Shown here piece by piece: positions 1 through 11,068 of a stretch of 64,000 bases of DNA (its first letter is position 1; every line of letters starts with the position of its first letter). This DNA comes from Sacculina carcini (Eukaryota > Arthropoda > Thecostraca > Sacculinidae): contig OU696579.1 in the NCBI GenBank assembly GCA_916048095.2, positions 4,408,735-4,472,734 on the forward strand, given 5' to 3'. The notes beneath the pieces were generated by a model. It saw only the letters and a list, made by a program, of their open reading frames with translations, searched no databases and was not told where the DNA came from. Made by a program: the position numbers and the translations under genes.

Positions 1-201
1 TGGTCAGGTGTTTTTTTGACAAACGTTTATTTAAACTAACGCTTTTTTAATGAAACAATGCTTTCTAGAACAGTCTCTATGGAAGATAGATTTGATAGAT
101 GTGCATTCAAACACCTTTTGTATAGCAAGTAGCCTGCTGGTACGTATAAGCGGCTGGTTAAACCACTTGATTTAAACTGTGTGATGTGGCATCATTGTAA
201 A
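1..201 (+). repeat. Left part of an interrupted LTR (6-kb Gypsy element)
   Basis: No gene is visible. The CsRn1-like element that starts at 202 is flanked by the 4-bp duplication TAAA (198-201 and 5974-5977), so this stretch was originally continuous with 5978 onward. Because 5978-6161 ends in CA directly before a tRNA-type primer site and gag, this piece is inferred to be the left part of the same 5' LTR, or the host DNA just outside it. The LTR's own left edge is not seen and may lie before the window. Confidence 0.45.
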
Positions 202-830
202 TGTAGCGCTTTAGACGTGACTCTGCCTGGGAACGTGCTACTGTCTTAGTCCCGCGCCACAAATGCGACGAAATGTCCACGATGTGATGCACGCAGTGTA
301 TTTAGTGGCGTACACAGTTCCGGCAGCTCAATGAGCAAATGACACCGTAATGCATACAATAATACGAATATCACTAATACACACTAATATGAATAACACA
401 CCGATAACAGTAATAAAACGTAGCACCGTATATCCACAGAGATGCCCCACAGACGACTGCCCACTGTGGCCCACTGTAACCCCGTGTAGTCTGCCCGGTC
501 ATGCTGTCAACAACCGACCGCAAGGGGAGAAGGACCGTTAGCCGGAAGGACACAATGGCTAACGGTACAGTGGGTACAGCGCTGATACAGGCACAGCGAA
601 GCAGCAGAGTGTCAGGATGTATGTACACGGCGAGAAAAACAAGTAATGCTTGGAAGGCAGAGAATGGGAGTAGAGAAGGATGTGAGCGGAGTAAGCTCAG
701 TGTGCAAAACAAGCTTGGAAAGGAGCAGAGTTGTGATGAAGGAAAGTGTGTGAGAGCAGGTGCCGCATGTAATACAGTAACGTTTGGAGGGTGAAATATA
801 TATACATAAATGTACACGTGGGACGCTACA
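202..830 (-). repeat. 3' LTR of the CsRn1-like element
   Basis: 629-bp direct repeat of 5345-5973, bounded by TG and CA. In element orientation it is preceded by the purine-rich tract at 831-846. ORFs that lie wholly inside both copies translate identically over most of their length. Only two differences were noticed by eye. Confidence 0.92.
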
Positions 831-3800
831 CCACCCCCCTCTCAGATGGCACTAGGAAAGTGACACGACGATAGCGCGCTGGCGGCTGAATCTGACGTCC
901 AGAGCGCGTTCTGAGTATGGATGTGGGGGCAGGCGTTTGTTGTGAAGGTAGACTTGTCGTCGTACGCTGTGCAAATGTTGACCGGTTGGACATATTGGCA
1001 CCGTCTGATGAACCAGTTTGAGAGTGCAGACCTCTTCGCCGGGTGGGGTGTGACGACGGTCGAGTCTGTGCACCGGAGCACGACTGATGAGACGCACTTG
1101 GAGCACGTGAGGGTTGCGATGATGGTGACGCCTCTGACGGTGAAGCCGTGCTAGCGGGAGCTGCGGCTGTCATGTGTGGACGAGCTTGAAGAATTGGCAG
1201 AGGTCCGCAGCACGGCTGAGATCGAAGTCCTGACGAGTTTGAGATTGTATGTTCCGCAGCATCTGATGTAGGCTGGTCGTTCAAAACAGCGGGTTTTACT
1301 CTGTCGATAGAGACGGTGTCTTCTTTGAAGAAACGGTTGATGGTCACCGCTTTATCAGTGCGCCGAATAACGCGAAATGGTCCCTCGAACGGTTGTTCCA
1401 GAGGCGTGCGATGTGCCCCGCGCTGCACGAAAACATGAGTACATGTTTTGAGCGCAGACGGTACATGAAGTGACACGCTGGAGCGACGCGGTGGCACTGG
1501 ACGCGTTTGTTGTATCGCACGCCGCACGAAATCGGCATATGAAGAAGGCGATGGAGAAGGTGACGATGAGCCAGCTCGTGGAGTAATCATCTCGTACGGC
1601 AAACAAAGTGGCTCGCCATAAACCAACTCTGCTGACGACATTTTTAAATCGGCTTTCACTGCAGATCTGATGCCAAGAAGCACTGTGGGAAGTGCATCTG
1701 TCCACTTGGTGCCGGGGTGTGCTCGTAACGCCGTTTTTAATTGGCGGTGAAATCGCTCAATTAATCCGTTGCAGGCTGGATGATAGCTTGTGGTTGTTTT
1801 GTGCACACAGCCTAATGTAGAGCACAAGCTTTTCCACGACGCGCTAGTGAACTGGGTGCCTCGATCAGTGACGATCAGTTCTGGTACACCAAAACGCGCG
1901 ATCCAACCGGTTGTGAACGCTCGGCATATGGTCTCGGCACGAATATTTTGAATTGGTACCGCCTCTGCCCACCTGGTGTAACGGTCAATGCAAGTGAATA
2001 TGTATTCACTTCCATTAGATGGTGGGAGCGGTCCCACAATATCCGCATGCAGCTGTCGGAATCGTTGTTGCGGCACGTCGAATTCACCGTGTGGCGAGCG
2101 TGTGTGTCGTTGCACTTTCGAACGTTGACACTGTTGGCAGGCTCGTGTCCATCGACTGATGTCTTTCTTCATATCCGACCACACACAACGAGACGTTATG
2201 AGATCTTGCGTAGCACGGATTCCAGGATGCGACATATTGTGCCACATGTTGAAAAAGAGATGACGTAAAGATGTCGGGATCAAAGGCCGTAGCTTGCCAG
2301 TAGAAATATCACAGAGCAGTGATGAGCCGCCGGGGAGCTTTTCGGATCGGAGCTCCAGCGAGTGAGGCTCCTCTGCAAACTTATGCAGGTCGGTGTCGGC
2401 TTCCTGTGCCGCCGCCAGAAAGTTGAAATCATGCAGTGGTGGCTCAGGTAACCGGAGTACGTTGATGGTACGAGAAAGCGTATCAGCGACTACGTTGTCT
2501 TCGCCGGGCACGTGACGCAAATCACTCGTGAATTGGCCGATGTAATCTAAGTGTCTCATTTCACGAGGTGAATGCCGATCGGTCGGGACATTCACTGCAG
2601 ACACTAGAGGACGGTGGTCTGTAAAAACAGTGAGTGGACGTCCCTCAACTGCGTATCGAAAGCGACGAATGGCCAAGTACACTGCGAGTAATTCGCGGCC
2701 AAACGCGCTGTAGCGCTGCTCTGCAGGTCTCAACGCTTTCGAGAAAAAGCTGAGTGGCTGCCAAAAACCACCGACGAACTGCTGTAAAACGGCACCCACA
2801 GCTTTATCAGAAGCATCAACTTGAAGGCTGATAGGAGCTTCTTTCACCGGATGTGCAAGGCGCACAGCATTAACCATCAGCAGTTTCACCTTCTTGAATG
2901 CGTCGTCCGCTTCCGTTGTCCACTTGACCGGCAGTCGGGAACGTTTGCCAGCTGGGACGAGCAGTTTATGCAACGGCTGCAGTTGTGCTGCACACGCGGG
3001 CAGAAAGCGGTTATAAAACGCAAGCATGCCAAGAAACCGGCGCAACTGTGCCTGTGTCTGCGGCTGAGGAAAGGACAATATGTCTTGCGTTTTCTCCGGA
3101 AGTGGTACAATGCCATCAGCCGATACTCGGTGACCCAGAAACGAAACTGCTGATGCAGCGTATGTACATTTTTGCGGATTTATAACAACACCGTATTGTT
3201 GAAGGCGCTGCAGCACTGCACGCACATGAAGGTCATGCTCGGTCATTGTGGGGCTGGCAATCAAGACGTCGTCTATGTAGGCGTACGCGTTTGGCACACC
3301 CCTCAGTACCTCGTCCATGAAGCGCTGCATGGTTTGCGCCGCGTTGCGCAATCCAAAGGGCATGCGCGTTGCTTCAAATAAGCCGAACGGCGTGGTGACG
3401 GCCGTCTTATGAATGTCAACTGGCTCCACCGGGATTTGGTTATAGGCGCGCACGAGATCAATAGTGCTGAAAACAGTGCACCCAGCCAAATCACTCACAA
3501 AATCTTGCAAGTACGGTATTGCGTATCGGTCGGGTCGCGTGCAGGCGTTCAGGGCTCGGTAGTCGCCGCACGGTCTCCACTCTCCAGGCTCCTTTTTGGG
3601 CACTAGATGAAGTGGAGCAGCCCAATTGCTAGAAGATGGCCGCATCACTCCAGTCTGCAGCATGTGGTCAAATGCCTTCTTGGCCACTTGTAGGCGATCA
3701 GGCGGTAGACGACGAGGACGAGCGAATTTCGGTGGACCAGTGGTGACAATGTGGTGCGTGACCTTGTGGAGCAACGGGAACTGTTCGCTAGCAGGGCGCA

Positions 3801-4368
3801 CGACACCAGGAAATTCACGGAGAAGTTGATCGAAGCGACTGCGTGGTTGAATTATGCACTGTAGTTCGGACGATCCAGCACAGGTCTGGATTCCGCGAGC
3901 ACGAACTTGACCTGATGAATCACGGAGCTCACGGTTATGCAGGTCAACAATCAGCCGGAAATGCGACAGTAGGTCAGCACCAATAATATTTGTGGTGACA
4001 TTCGCTACCACAAAACGCCACTTGACAAAAAATCCCTCGTCAAACGACACATGGAGGTCATGTGTGCCGTAGACGTCGACGAGGGATCCATTGGCGGCCT
4101 GTAGTTTCGACTCGATTGTCGACGAAAGTGGAGCAGGAAGTGCCTTGGGCATGATGACACTGACTTGGGCTCCAGTGTCGACAAGAAAGAGCTGTTTGGT
4201 GAGGTGATCTTCGACCATGAAGAGCGGCACCGATGATGGCCGTTTACCTGCAGTCGCTGGTGCTCCGCGCTGCAGGCACGCTAGTTTTCCGCCGGCGTGG
4301 AAGCGGACCAGCTGCACGGACTGGTGCAGTGCTCGGCAGCAGCACCCCAACGACGGTGGTACCAGCAC
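826..4368 (-). CDS. pol: pol of the CsRn1-like element (PR-RT-RNase H-IN)
   Basis: ORF of 1180 aa that overlaps the end of gag in another frame, as is common for Gypsy elements that shift frame between gag and pol. Domains in order: aspartic protease ([11 protein letters not shown], near residue 60), reverse transcriptase with the YIDDVLIAS catalytic box, RNase H ([17 protein letters not shown]), then integrase with an H-H-C-C zinc finger (HPGIR through CQQC) and a D,D-35-E core (HADIVGP; TDRGTQF; LIERFHR). The C-terminal tail is rich in Ser, Pro and Thr and ends at the LTR edge. It would copy and integrate the element. The long open frame agrees with a recent insertion. Confidence 0.92.
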   Translation of the reverse strand: MLVPPSLGCCCRALHQSVQLVRFHAGGKLACLQRGAPATAGKRPSSVPLFMVEDHLTKQLFLVDTGAQVSVIMPKALPAPLSSTIESKLQAANGSLVDVYGTHDLHVSFDEGFFVKWRFVVANVTTNIIGADLLSHFRLIVDLHNRELRDSSGQVRARGIQTCAGSSELQCIIQPRSRFDQLLREFPGVVRPASEQFPLLHKVTHHIVTTGPPKFARPRRLPPDRLQVAKKAFDHMLQTGVMRPSSSNWAAPLHLVPKKEPGEWRPCGDYRALNACTRPDRYAIPYLQDFVSDLAGCTVFSTIDLVRAYNQIPVEPVDIHKTAVTTPFGLFEATRMPFGLRNAAQTMQRFMDEVLRGVPNAYAYIDDVLIASPTMTEHDLHVRAVLQRLQQYGVVINPQKCTYAASAVSFLGHRVSADGIVPLPEKTQDILSFPQPQTQAQLRRFLGMLAFYNRFLPACAAQLQPLHKLLVPAGKRSRLPVKWTTEADDAFKKVKLLMVNAVRLAHPVKEAPISLQVDASDKAVGAVLQQFVGGFWQPLSFFSKALRPAEQRYSAFGRELLAVYLAIRRFRYAVEGRPLTVFTDHRPLVSAVNVPTDRHSPREMRHLDYIGQFTSDLRHVPGEDNVVADTLSRTINVLRLPEPPLHDFNFLAAAQEADTDLHKFAEEPHSLELRSEKLPGGSSLLCDISTGKLRPLIPTSLRHLFFNMWHNMSHPGIRATQDLITSRCVWSDMKKDISRWTRACQQCQRSKVQRHTRSPHGEFDVPQQRFRQLHADIVGPLPPSNGSEYIFTCIDRYTRWAEAVPIQNIRAETICRAFTTGWIARFGVPELIVTDRGTQFTSASWKSLCSTLGCVHKTTTSYHPACNGLIERFHRQLKTALRAHPGTKWTDALPTVLLGIRSAVKADLKMSSAELVYGEPLCLPYEMITPRAGSSSPSPSPSSYADFVRRAIQQTRPVPPRRSSVSLHVPSALKTCTHVFVQRGAHRTPLEQPFEGPFRVIRRTDKAVTINRFFKEDTVSIDRVKPAVLNDQPTSDAAEHTISNSSGLRSQPCCGPLPILQARPHMTAAAPASTASPSEASPSSQPSRAPSASHQSCSGAQTRPSSHPTRRRGLHSQTGSSDGANMSNRSTFAQRTTTSLPSQQTPAPTSILRTRSGRQIQPPARYRRVTFLVPSERGVV
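831..846 (-). other. Polypurine tract of the CsRn1-like element
   Basis: On the minus strand this reads GAGAGGGGGGTGG immediately before the TG of the 3' LTR. The purine run and its position fit the plus-strand primer of an LTR retrotransposon. Confidence 0.7.
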
Positions 4369-5321
4369 ACTCTTGCCTCTGTCGACGAACGTGGTGACGG
4401 AGAACGCGGTGGAGCGGATGTGCGCGATCTGGACCGTCTGCGACCGGAAACGCCTCGAGTGCCCGGACGGGCCCGGTCCCCGGCGAGCTGCAATTTCTCA
4501 ATCAAACTGCTGAGAGTTGCAGTGAGATTGTACAATTCATGCCCGTTCGGCGCAACCTGCTGTGTAGCAGCGAGCACGGCTGGTGGCTGTATAACGGCAG
4601 CTGGTGATTGTAGGGCGGCTGGTGCCTGTAGGACAACAGGTGACTGTGTGACGGCGGCTGACGTCTGTAGAGCAGCAGCTACCGGCCAGATTCTGGCTGG
4701 CGGACGCTGGGTGGCGGCTATGAATCGATCGGCAGCCAAAGCCAACTCAGCCAATCCAGTGCTCTCAGGCAACAAAGCCAATGCAGCGTTGACATCACGC
4801 GGCATACGCTGCAAAAACAGCATGCGTAGCAGGTCAGTGTCGCAGGTGGCCCCGGAAGTCGTCAGCTCATTCGTCATGCTGCGCAATAGCTGAGAGGGCT
4901 TCTGGTCCCCCAGCTGTTGGTGCCTCAGCATCGCTTCTAGCCTTGACGCTCGTGATTCCGCAAGACGAGTGCGAAGAGCGCTGCATAGCTCTGCAAATGT
5001 CGACGTAGGCCGGTTGATGACGTCTTTGACATGTTCCGCGACGTCAATGGGTAAGTTGGAGGCCAACAATTTGAGCTTGAGGCGGTCCTCATTGATGCCA
5101 GACACGTCCATTGAAAATTCGACTTGTGTGAGCCATAACTCCGGATTTTGTGCGGCGAATGGTGGCAGTCGAAATGCGGCGACCGGCCTTGAAAGAACCG
5201 CCTCGGCGGCAGGAGCGTCAGGGGCGACCGCAGCAGCATGAGCAGCAAGTGCGTCAGGAGCGCTGTCCGGCGAGTGGCTCTGTGAAAGAGGGGCGGCAGG
5301 AATGGCACGACCTCCAGGCAT
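4281..5321 (-). CDS. gag: gag of the CsRn1-like element
   Basis: About 347 aa from the ATG at 5321, which lies just after the primer site; an open frame continues upstream into the LTR but is not expected to be used. The N-terminus is Ala/Pro-rich and is followed by a capsid-like region ([19 protein letters not shown], then a helical segment with RMPRDV). Near the C-terminus is [18 protein letters not shown], a CHCC zinc motif in place of the usual CCHC; this is characteristic of the CsRn1 group. It would form the particle and bind RNA. The 3' end overlaps pol. Confidence 0.88.
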   Translation of the reverse strand: MPGGRAIPAAPLSQSHSPDSAPDALAAHAAAVAPDAPAAEAVLSRPVAAFRLPPFAAQNPELWLTQVEFSMDVSGINEDRLKLKLLASNLPIDVAEHVKDVINRPTSTFAELCSALRTRLAESRASRLEAMLRHQQLGDQKPSQLLRSMTNELTTSGATCDTDLLRMLFLQRMPRDVNAALALLPESTGLAELALAADRFIAATQRPPARIWPVAAALQTSAAVTQSPVVLQAPAALQSPAAVIQPPAVLAATQQVAPNGHELYNLTATLSSLIEKLQLAGDRARPGTRGVSGRRRSRSRTSAPPRSPSPRSSTEARVCWYHRRWGAAAEHCTSPCSWSASTPAEN

Positions 5322-5324
5322 GGT

Positions 5325-5343
5325 GATCACGTCGGGGTCACCA
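5325..5343 (-). other. Primer binding site, tRNA-Trp type
   Basis: Read on the minus strand, one base after the 5' LTR, the sequence is TGGTGACCCCGACGTGATC. This is complementary to the 3' end of animal tRNA-Trp (ATCACGTCGGGGTCA plus CCA). A Trp primer is typical of the CsRn1 group. Confidence 0.85.
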
Positions 5344-5344
5344 G

Positions 5345-5973
5345 TGTAGCGCTTTAGACGTGACTCTGCCTGGGAACGTGCTACTGTCTTAGTCCCGCGC
5401 CACAAATGCGACGAAATGTCCACGATGTGATGCACGCAGTGTATTTAGTGGCGTACACAGTTCCGGCAGCTCAATGAGCAAATGACAGCGTAATGCATAC
5501 AATAATACGAATATCACTAATACACACTAATAGGAATAACACACCGATAACAGTAATAAAACGTAGCACCGTATATCCACAGAGATGCCCCACAGACGAC
5601 TGCCCACTGTGGCCCACTGTAACCCCGTGTAGTCTGCCCGGTCATGCTGTCAACAACCGACCGCAAGGGGAGAAGGACCGTTAGCCGGAAGGACACAATG
5701 GCTAACGGTACAGTGGGTACAGCGCTGATACAGGCACAGCGAAGCAGCAGAGTGTCAGGATGTATGTACACGGCGAGAAAAACAAGTAATGCTTGGAAGG
5801 CAGAGAATGGGAGTAGAGAAGGATGTGAGCGGAGTAAGCTCAGTGTGCAAAACAAGCTTGGAAAGGAGCAGAGTTGTGATGAAGGAAAGTGTGTGAGAGC
5901 AGGTGCCGCATGTAATACAGTAACGTTTGGAGGGTGAAATATATATACATAAATGTACACGTGGGACGCTACA
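5345..5973 (-). repeat. 5' LTR of the CsRn1-like element
   Basis: 629 bp, same length as 202-830 and almost identical. It is followed on the plus strand by the target duplication TAAA (5974-5977), which matches 198-201. Confidence 0.92.
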
Positions 5974-5977
5974 TAAA

Positions 5978-6161
5978 TAATAATTGAGGCGTCATACGCT
6001 GCGCGTTAGCGACAAGGTGACAAGAGATTTTGAGTAGTGTGTGACTTGTGAGTTTTTTGGTGTGGTGAGAGCGTTCTAATATTGTTATTGGTGTAAGCCT
6101 TTGTTGAATAATATATATATTCGGAAATTGCAATTTCCGTGTTGTTTCATAAAACAATACA
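5978..6161 (+). repeat. Right part of the 5' LTR of the older Gypsy element
   Basis: Ends in ACAATACA directly before TGGCGCAGCCG. It contains an AT-rich stretch (ATAATATATATAT, 6107-6120) and an inverted repeat GGAAATTGCAATTTCC (6123-6138). The left part is inferred to be 1-201, separated by the CsRn1-like insertion. Confidence 0.6.
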
Positions 6162-7146
6162 TGGCGCAGCCGACATCTACTCTTGAAGAGCAGATACAAA
6201 AACTGACATTAGCAGTCAGTCAGTTGGCAGAGCACAGTGCTCGCCGAGAAGCTGAATATGAGCGAATTCTGTCAGCTGAACGTAATCAGAATATATCGGG
6301 CGAATCCAGAGCAATAAAGCTTCCCAAGAACAATGATCCAATTTTGCATTCTTCATGCTCTTCGAAAGAGTTTGATACGTGGAGATACAAATTCACTGGG
6401 CACGTTTCTCTCTGTGGCATTGATAAACTACCTATAAAAGAACAACAAGCAGTGCTTCATGCTATAATTGATGAGGACTGGTCACGTTCTCTGCGTTATA
6501 GCCTCGAAATCAGGGAGGATGTTCCACTGACCGAATGTATTTCGAAAATGGAGTCATTATTGCGCTCTCAGCTTAACATAATTCTCGACCGTCGTGATTT
6601 TTATCTGCGTAGTCAACAAGCCGGTGAGAATTTTGATGATTGTTTGTGCTCTGTCAAAGAAATCATGTCGTTCTGCGATTTCTGCACATCATGCAGCAGC
6701 AACAGACTGCGCGACAAAATTCTTATGGGTACATCTGACGACAATGCGTTACATCAAATGCTCCAAGAAAAGGATTTGACTCTCGAAAAATCTGTCTCTA
6801 TTTGTCGATAATCAGAAACCGCTGCTGTCAATTCGTCGGCGATAAAGTAGCCGGAAAAACATATTTCTGTGTCAAATGTTCGCGGCAAATCATCTCACGC
6901 CACTGAGAAGTCACTGTGTTCAAGATGCGGTCGCTTGGTGGAGGCACAAACCCACAAATGTCCTGCAGCCGGCAAAACGTGCACGGTATGTGGCAAACTG
7001 AACCACTTTGCAGCAGTGTGCCGCAGTTCTAGCAGACACAACAGATCGGACGAAATCAATCTTCGCATTCACCAAAACGTCGATGAACAAATCTCAGGCG
7101 TATCACGATTTGTGATATTAGCCACGGCAAAAAGAAGCGACGAAAA
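6161..7146 (+). CDS. gag: gag region of the older Gypsy element
   Basis: The start codon is made from the last A of the LTR and the TG of the primer site (ATGGCGCAGCCG). The N-terminus is a short coiled coil (LEEQIQKLTLAVSQLAEHSA) before a capsid-like domain (FDTWRYKFTGHV; NIILDRRDFY; DKILMGT). Further along lies a double zinc-knuckle region (CSRCGRL..HKC, CTVCGKLNHFAAVC). The same N-terminal and capsid segments recur in the minus-strand copy around 47.5 and 52.7 kb, which supports the reading. The region is broken. Confidence 0.75.
6162..6177 (+). other. Primer binding site overlapping the gag start
   Basis: TGGCGCAGCCGACATC directly follows the LTR terminal CA. It resembles the tRNA-Ser-type sites (TGGCGCAGTCG...) of Drosophila 17.6 and 297. 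The same 16 bases occur on the minus strand at the relative's gag start (52804-52819). Confidence 0.6.
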
Positions 7147-9935
7147 GTGCCGCCCGTAAAAATTCGTGTCAGACCATCGAAAGGCGCATCGACAGAAGTC
7201 TCATGGGTCGCCGACACCGGCGCCGAAGTATCCGTGATCAACGCTTGCGTTGCCAAAAAACTTGGCATCAAACAATCTGAACTTGCCCCGTGCAGTGAGA
7301 GACTCCGGTCAGCCAACGGTGGACACCTGTACTGCATAGGCACCTGCACCGCCACTCTTGAGCTGGGTGATGCGTCGTGCAACACTACATTGTATGTGGT
7401 GCCAGCGGCGAACGACGCGCTTTTGACGTGGGTGGACGCGGTTGACCTGCGCATCATTCACCGAGCGTTTCCACAGCAAATTCCAGTGCAGAATGTAACT
7501 ACGCAAAGAAGGAAGGACTCGACCATCGTGCTAAAAGCAACCGCACAAGCCGAACGCAAGTCACTTCCTGTAATCAACAACCAGATCGACCTGAAACGTC
7601 CGACCTGGAAGCAGATGCGCAGCCCAACGCTTGATGAACGATCACAACATCTTGCAGAAATGAAAGCAGCCTTTCCGAGAGTATTTTCAACGAGTGGTCC
7701 ACTGCGAACCATGGATGGACCTCCTATGCGGATATGGCTGTCATCTGATGCGCAGCCCAAGCACATTTCTGCTCCCAGAGTGATACCGCTAGCATATGGG
7801 GAATACATGAAGCGTCACATCGATGAACTGCTTCAACAGGACGTCATCGAGGCTGTAACTCACCCGACCGAATGGTGTCATGCTGTTGTGCCCGTGCCAA
7901 AGCGTAGAGAAGGGTCCATTGTTGATTGTAGACTCACTATCGATCTAATGCCACTGAACAAGTATTTGAAACGACCAACTCATCCTGTGAGAGCTGGCAT
8001 GGATGTAGTCTCTAGTATAAAACCAGGAGCAAAATATTTTAGCACACTGGATGCTAAAAATGGTTATTATCAAATCTCCATCCACGAAGATGATAGAGAG
8101 CTAACATGTCTTCTCACACCATGGGGTCGCTTCAGACTAAAAAGAGCATCCATGGGCTTGGTTTCAAGCGGCGATGTATACAACACGAGATGCGATGCTG
8201 CTCTTGCTGGTGTGATGAATGTGGGCAAAGTGGTTGATGATATGATGGTGTACAGTGAAGACTACGACAGTCACCTGGAAGACATTTGGCAGTTGTTAAT
8301 GCGCTGTGATTCTGCTGGCATAACTTTGAATGGTGATAAGTTTGACTTCGTGCAATCGCAAGTGCTTTTTTGTGGTTTTGACGTGGGACCAAACGGATAT
8401 TCGGTTGACCCAAAAAAATTCGCGCTATCAAGGAATTTCCTAGGCCGAATAATCTAACCGAACTTCGCTCATTCCTAGGGTTAGCCAATCAGCTGGGACA
8501 ATTTTCGACCGAAATTGCTGGTACCGCCGCATCACTATACGAACTTTTGAAGAAAGATGTGGAATGGCATTGGGAGGAGTGCGTTCCTACACGCGCTTTC
8601 GAAGCAACGAAAAAGATACTGACTTCTCCCCCAATACTGGATTTCTTCCGACCGTCACGAGAGACTGTCGTGGAGACAGATGCATCTCGTCTAAAGGGAC
8701 TCGGATTTGTGGTACGCCAGCTAGATGAGAGCAAGAAATGGCGTCTCATCCAGTGCGGTTCGCGGCGACTTTCAGATACAGAAACTCGCTACGCCGCTAT
8801 TGAACAAGAGCTATTGGCTGTAGTATGGGCCTGCAGTAAAGCTAATAACTACCTCGCTGGTCTGAATAATTTCACGATCATTACTGATCATAAACCTCTT
8901 CTTCCAATCCTGAATTCAAAAAGTCTAGCGGATATTGCCAATATTCGTTTGCAGCGGCTACGAGCGAAGCTGGCTCATCTCCAATTTACGGCTGCATGGT
9001 GCCCTGGCAAGAAGCACGCAGCTGCCGATTGTCTCTCGAGCTCCGCTCGACGGCGAAGAAGACGAAATAACTCTGGATCCTGTTCCTGAAATTGGTGTTG
9101 CAGCAGTGGCTCACTTAACGCATGAGGGCGACGAAGAGAGCTATATAACTGACGATGGGCTTCTAGGTGAAATCGAAAATGCGATAATGAGTGATCCGGA
9201 GTGCATTTGCCTCAAAGAAGCTATTCGACATGGCTTTCCAGATGATCGTCACGCATGTCGAGATGAGATAAAACCTTACTGGAACATCAGAAGTTCATTA
9301 TATGTAGACGGAAATTTGATACTCTACGGAAAACGTCTTGTAGTTCCTCGTAAAATGCGACGGGATATCATCCGCCGACTTCATAGTGGACACCAGGGCA
9401 TGAATCGCACTATAGGTCGAGCACGGCAGTCGGTATTCTTGCCGACAATACGAAATGATGTCAAAATGACTGTATCGTCATGCTCTTCATGTCGCCATTA
9501 TCGCAACAGTCAACCGAAAGAGCCATACTATTGTGACGATCAACCTACCAGAGTGTTTGAAAGTTCAGCAGGCCGGCCGCACTTACCTCATATATGTGGA
9601 CAGATATTCCAACTGGCCTTGTGTCGCAGAATGCCCACGGTCAGACGCCACATCACGACATCTCATCCGGACGCTGCGTCAGTTGTTCGCAACGTTCGGC
9701 GTACCCAACCGTCTTTGCAGCGACGGTGGACCGCAATACACTTCTCGCCGAACGAGAGACTTCCTTATGCGCTGGAAAGTGCAGCATGATGTGAGCAGTG
9801 TCGAATATCCGCAAGGGAATGGTCTTGCGGAATCAGCGGTCAAGCGCATCAAGCGCTTAGTGCAGAAGGTGACGTCTAACGGGGAACTCGACGATGACGC
9901 TTTCACTGAATGCTTGCTGGAATTGCGGAACACTA
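7147..9935 (+). CDS. pol: pol region of the older Gypsy element (fossil)
   Basis: Protease (VADTGAEVSVINA near 7210), reverse transcriptase (YFSTLDAKNGYYQI; MGLVSSGDVYN; VVDDMMVYS, a form of the catalytic box also known from other Gypsy lineages), RNase H (VETDASRLKGLG; TDHKPLLPIL) and integrase (HSGHQGMNRT with CSSC zinc finger; EYPQGNGLAESAVKRIKR). No open frame covers the whole region, so it is treated as a broken fossil. It ends in the integrase core at about 9935 without a 3' LTR. Confidence 0.82.
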
Positions 9936-10830
9936 TGCAGTCACTATGTCCGGCGGAGTGTTCTGTGCTGCGACAGTTCACACAGTGACGGGCAGTGGTA
10001 CACGGCTTGTCACCGTGTTCGCATTCGACGCGCCGTGCACACAAAGCCTCACCGCGACAGTTGCGGGATCCGTGACCATACTGCTGGCATTTGAAGCACC
10101 TGAGCGGATTTTGGATAAAAACTCGGACGTCGTATTTTATATAGCCTGCGAATAGCTCTGTTGGTCTGGTGGCAGTGTTGAATGTAAGAATGAGCAGCGG
10201 CGTGTGTCTGCGCTGACCGTCGCGGAATGATGTCACGCGACGCACTCTGCTCAGTCCCTCAGAACTTAGCCCTTCATATATAACATCTTCAGCGAGATCA
10301 CGCAACTCAGGAGCGAAAATCGCTCCCTTCGTTGAGTTGCGGATGTTGTCGGTGGTGACACTTACTGATTGCTGGCAGAACTCGGTCAATCTCAACAGCC
10401 TACGAGTTTGTTTCTCGTTTTTGGTCCTCACAATGAAAGACCCATCGAACGGCGTCTGACATTCAAATTTAACCTTGCCAAAATAGCACTCCAGTTGAGC
10501 ACATGGCCAAAAAGGACCAATGCGCTTAAACGAAAAATTGTCATTGGTGGAACGGATCACTACGTAAGAGCCGTTTGGGTCTACGTATGATGTTTTAGAC
10601 TCACGTTCCTTGGGTACAGCGTTTCCATTTCCGTTTACAGTGGTCATCTTCCCTTTTGAATTAGCCGCCTTCATATCCGATTTCGATGCCAAGTCATTAC
10701 CATTGGAGCAATCACTCCGACAGGAATCATCAGAGTGATGCTCCGTATAACTAAGTTTCCTCCCTCGACGCCTCTTGCGCCCCAGCGGTCCCAGGGGACC
10801 TGGTGCCTCCGTCTCGCCTGGTCGGGTCAT
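9935..10830 (-). pseudogene. LINE ORF1 (gag-like, zinc knuckles), truncated
   Basis: From the ATG at 10830 the frame encodes a basic N-terminus (GRKRRRGRK), an RRM-like middle part and a cysteine-rich cluster: CFKCQQYGHGSRNC (a clean CCHC knuckle), then CARRVECEHGDKPC and CVNCRSTEHSAGHSDC. This layout is typical of ORF1 proteins of Jockey/R1/I-type LINEs, which coat the element RNA. About 300 codons are LINE-derived. The frame stays open to 9679, but that tail is antisense to Gypsy integrase, so the true LINE part ends near 9935. No ORF2 follows; the LINE is cut at its 3' side. Confidence 0.72.
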
Positions 10831-11068
10831 CCCCCGACCATGCGAGTCCCCGACTCTTCAAAAACCAAATAAACCAAAAAAGTGACAAAGAGAAAAAAGC
10901 GATACAAATGAACATGAACCAATGAATGAACCAAGTAAGGAAAAAGATAAGTCTGGTCAGTCCAATGTCAACACGAGCACGCCAACACCGGAGAATATCC
11001 ATGTCGGTGTTAATGCCGCGAAAATGCAGAGTGATGCCAGATCATGAAACTACTGAACACCACAACAC
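10831..11068. other. No gene seen; probable LINE 5' flank
   Basis: A-rich on the plus strand. It probably holds the 5' untranslated part of the minus-strand LINE whose ORF1 starts at 10830. Nothing else was recognised. Confidence 0.3.

Larger units (their letters stand above)
202..5973 (-). mobile_element. CsRn1-like Ty3/Gypsy LTR retrotransposon, looks whole
   Basis: Element of about 5.8 kb on the minus strand with 629-bp LTRs at both ends (202-830 and 5345-5973), a TAAA target duplication, a primer site, gag and a single long pol ORF. The CHCC-type zinc motif in gag and the tRNA-Trp primer site are hallmarks of the CsRn1 group first described in flukes. I see only two differences between the LTRs (about 0.3%), so the insertion is recent. 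It landed inside the 5' LTR of an older Gypsy element. It looks whole; I count no obvious break. Confidence 0.9.
5974..9935 (+). mobile_element. Older Ty3/Gypsy element, broken and truncated
   Basis: The right part of its 5' LTR (5978-6161) is followed by a tRNA-type primer site, gag and pol in the order protease, reverse transcriptase, RNase H, integrase. The coding region is spread over several frames, with about four or five breaks. Its 3' end is missing: the integrase region stops near 9935, where an antisense LINE ORF1 begins. The CsRn1-like element sits in its 5' LTR. A relative of its gag recurs on the minus strand at 47434-47963 and 52560-52819. This is an old fossil. Confidence 0.82.

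Noticed and set aside
374-817. 147-aa frame on the minus strand (and its twin at 5517-5960)
   Set aside because: Lies wholly in the LTR of the CsRn1-like element and is copied with it; no protein features.
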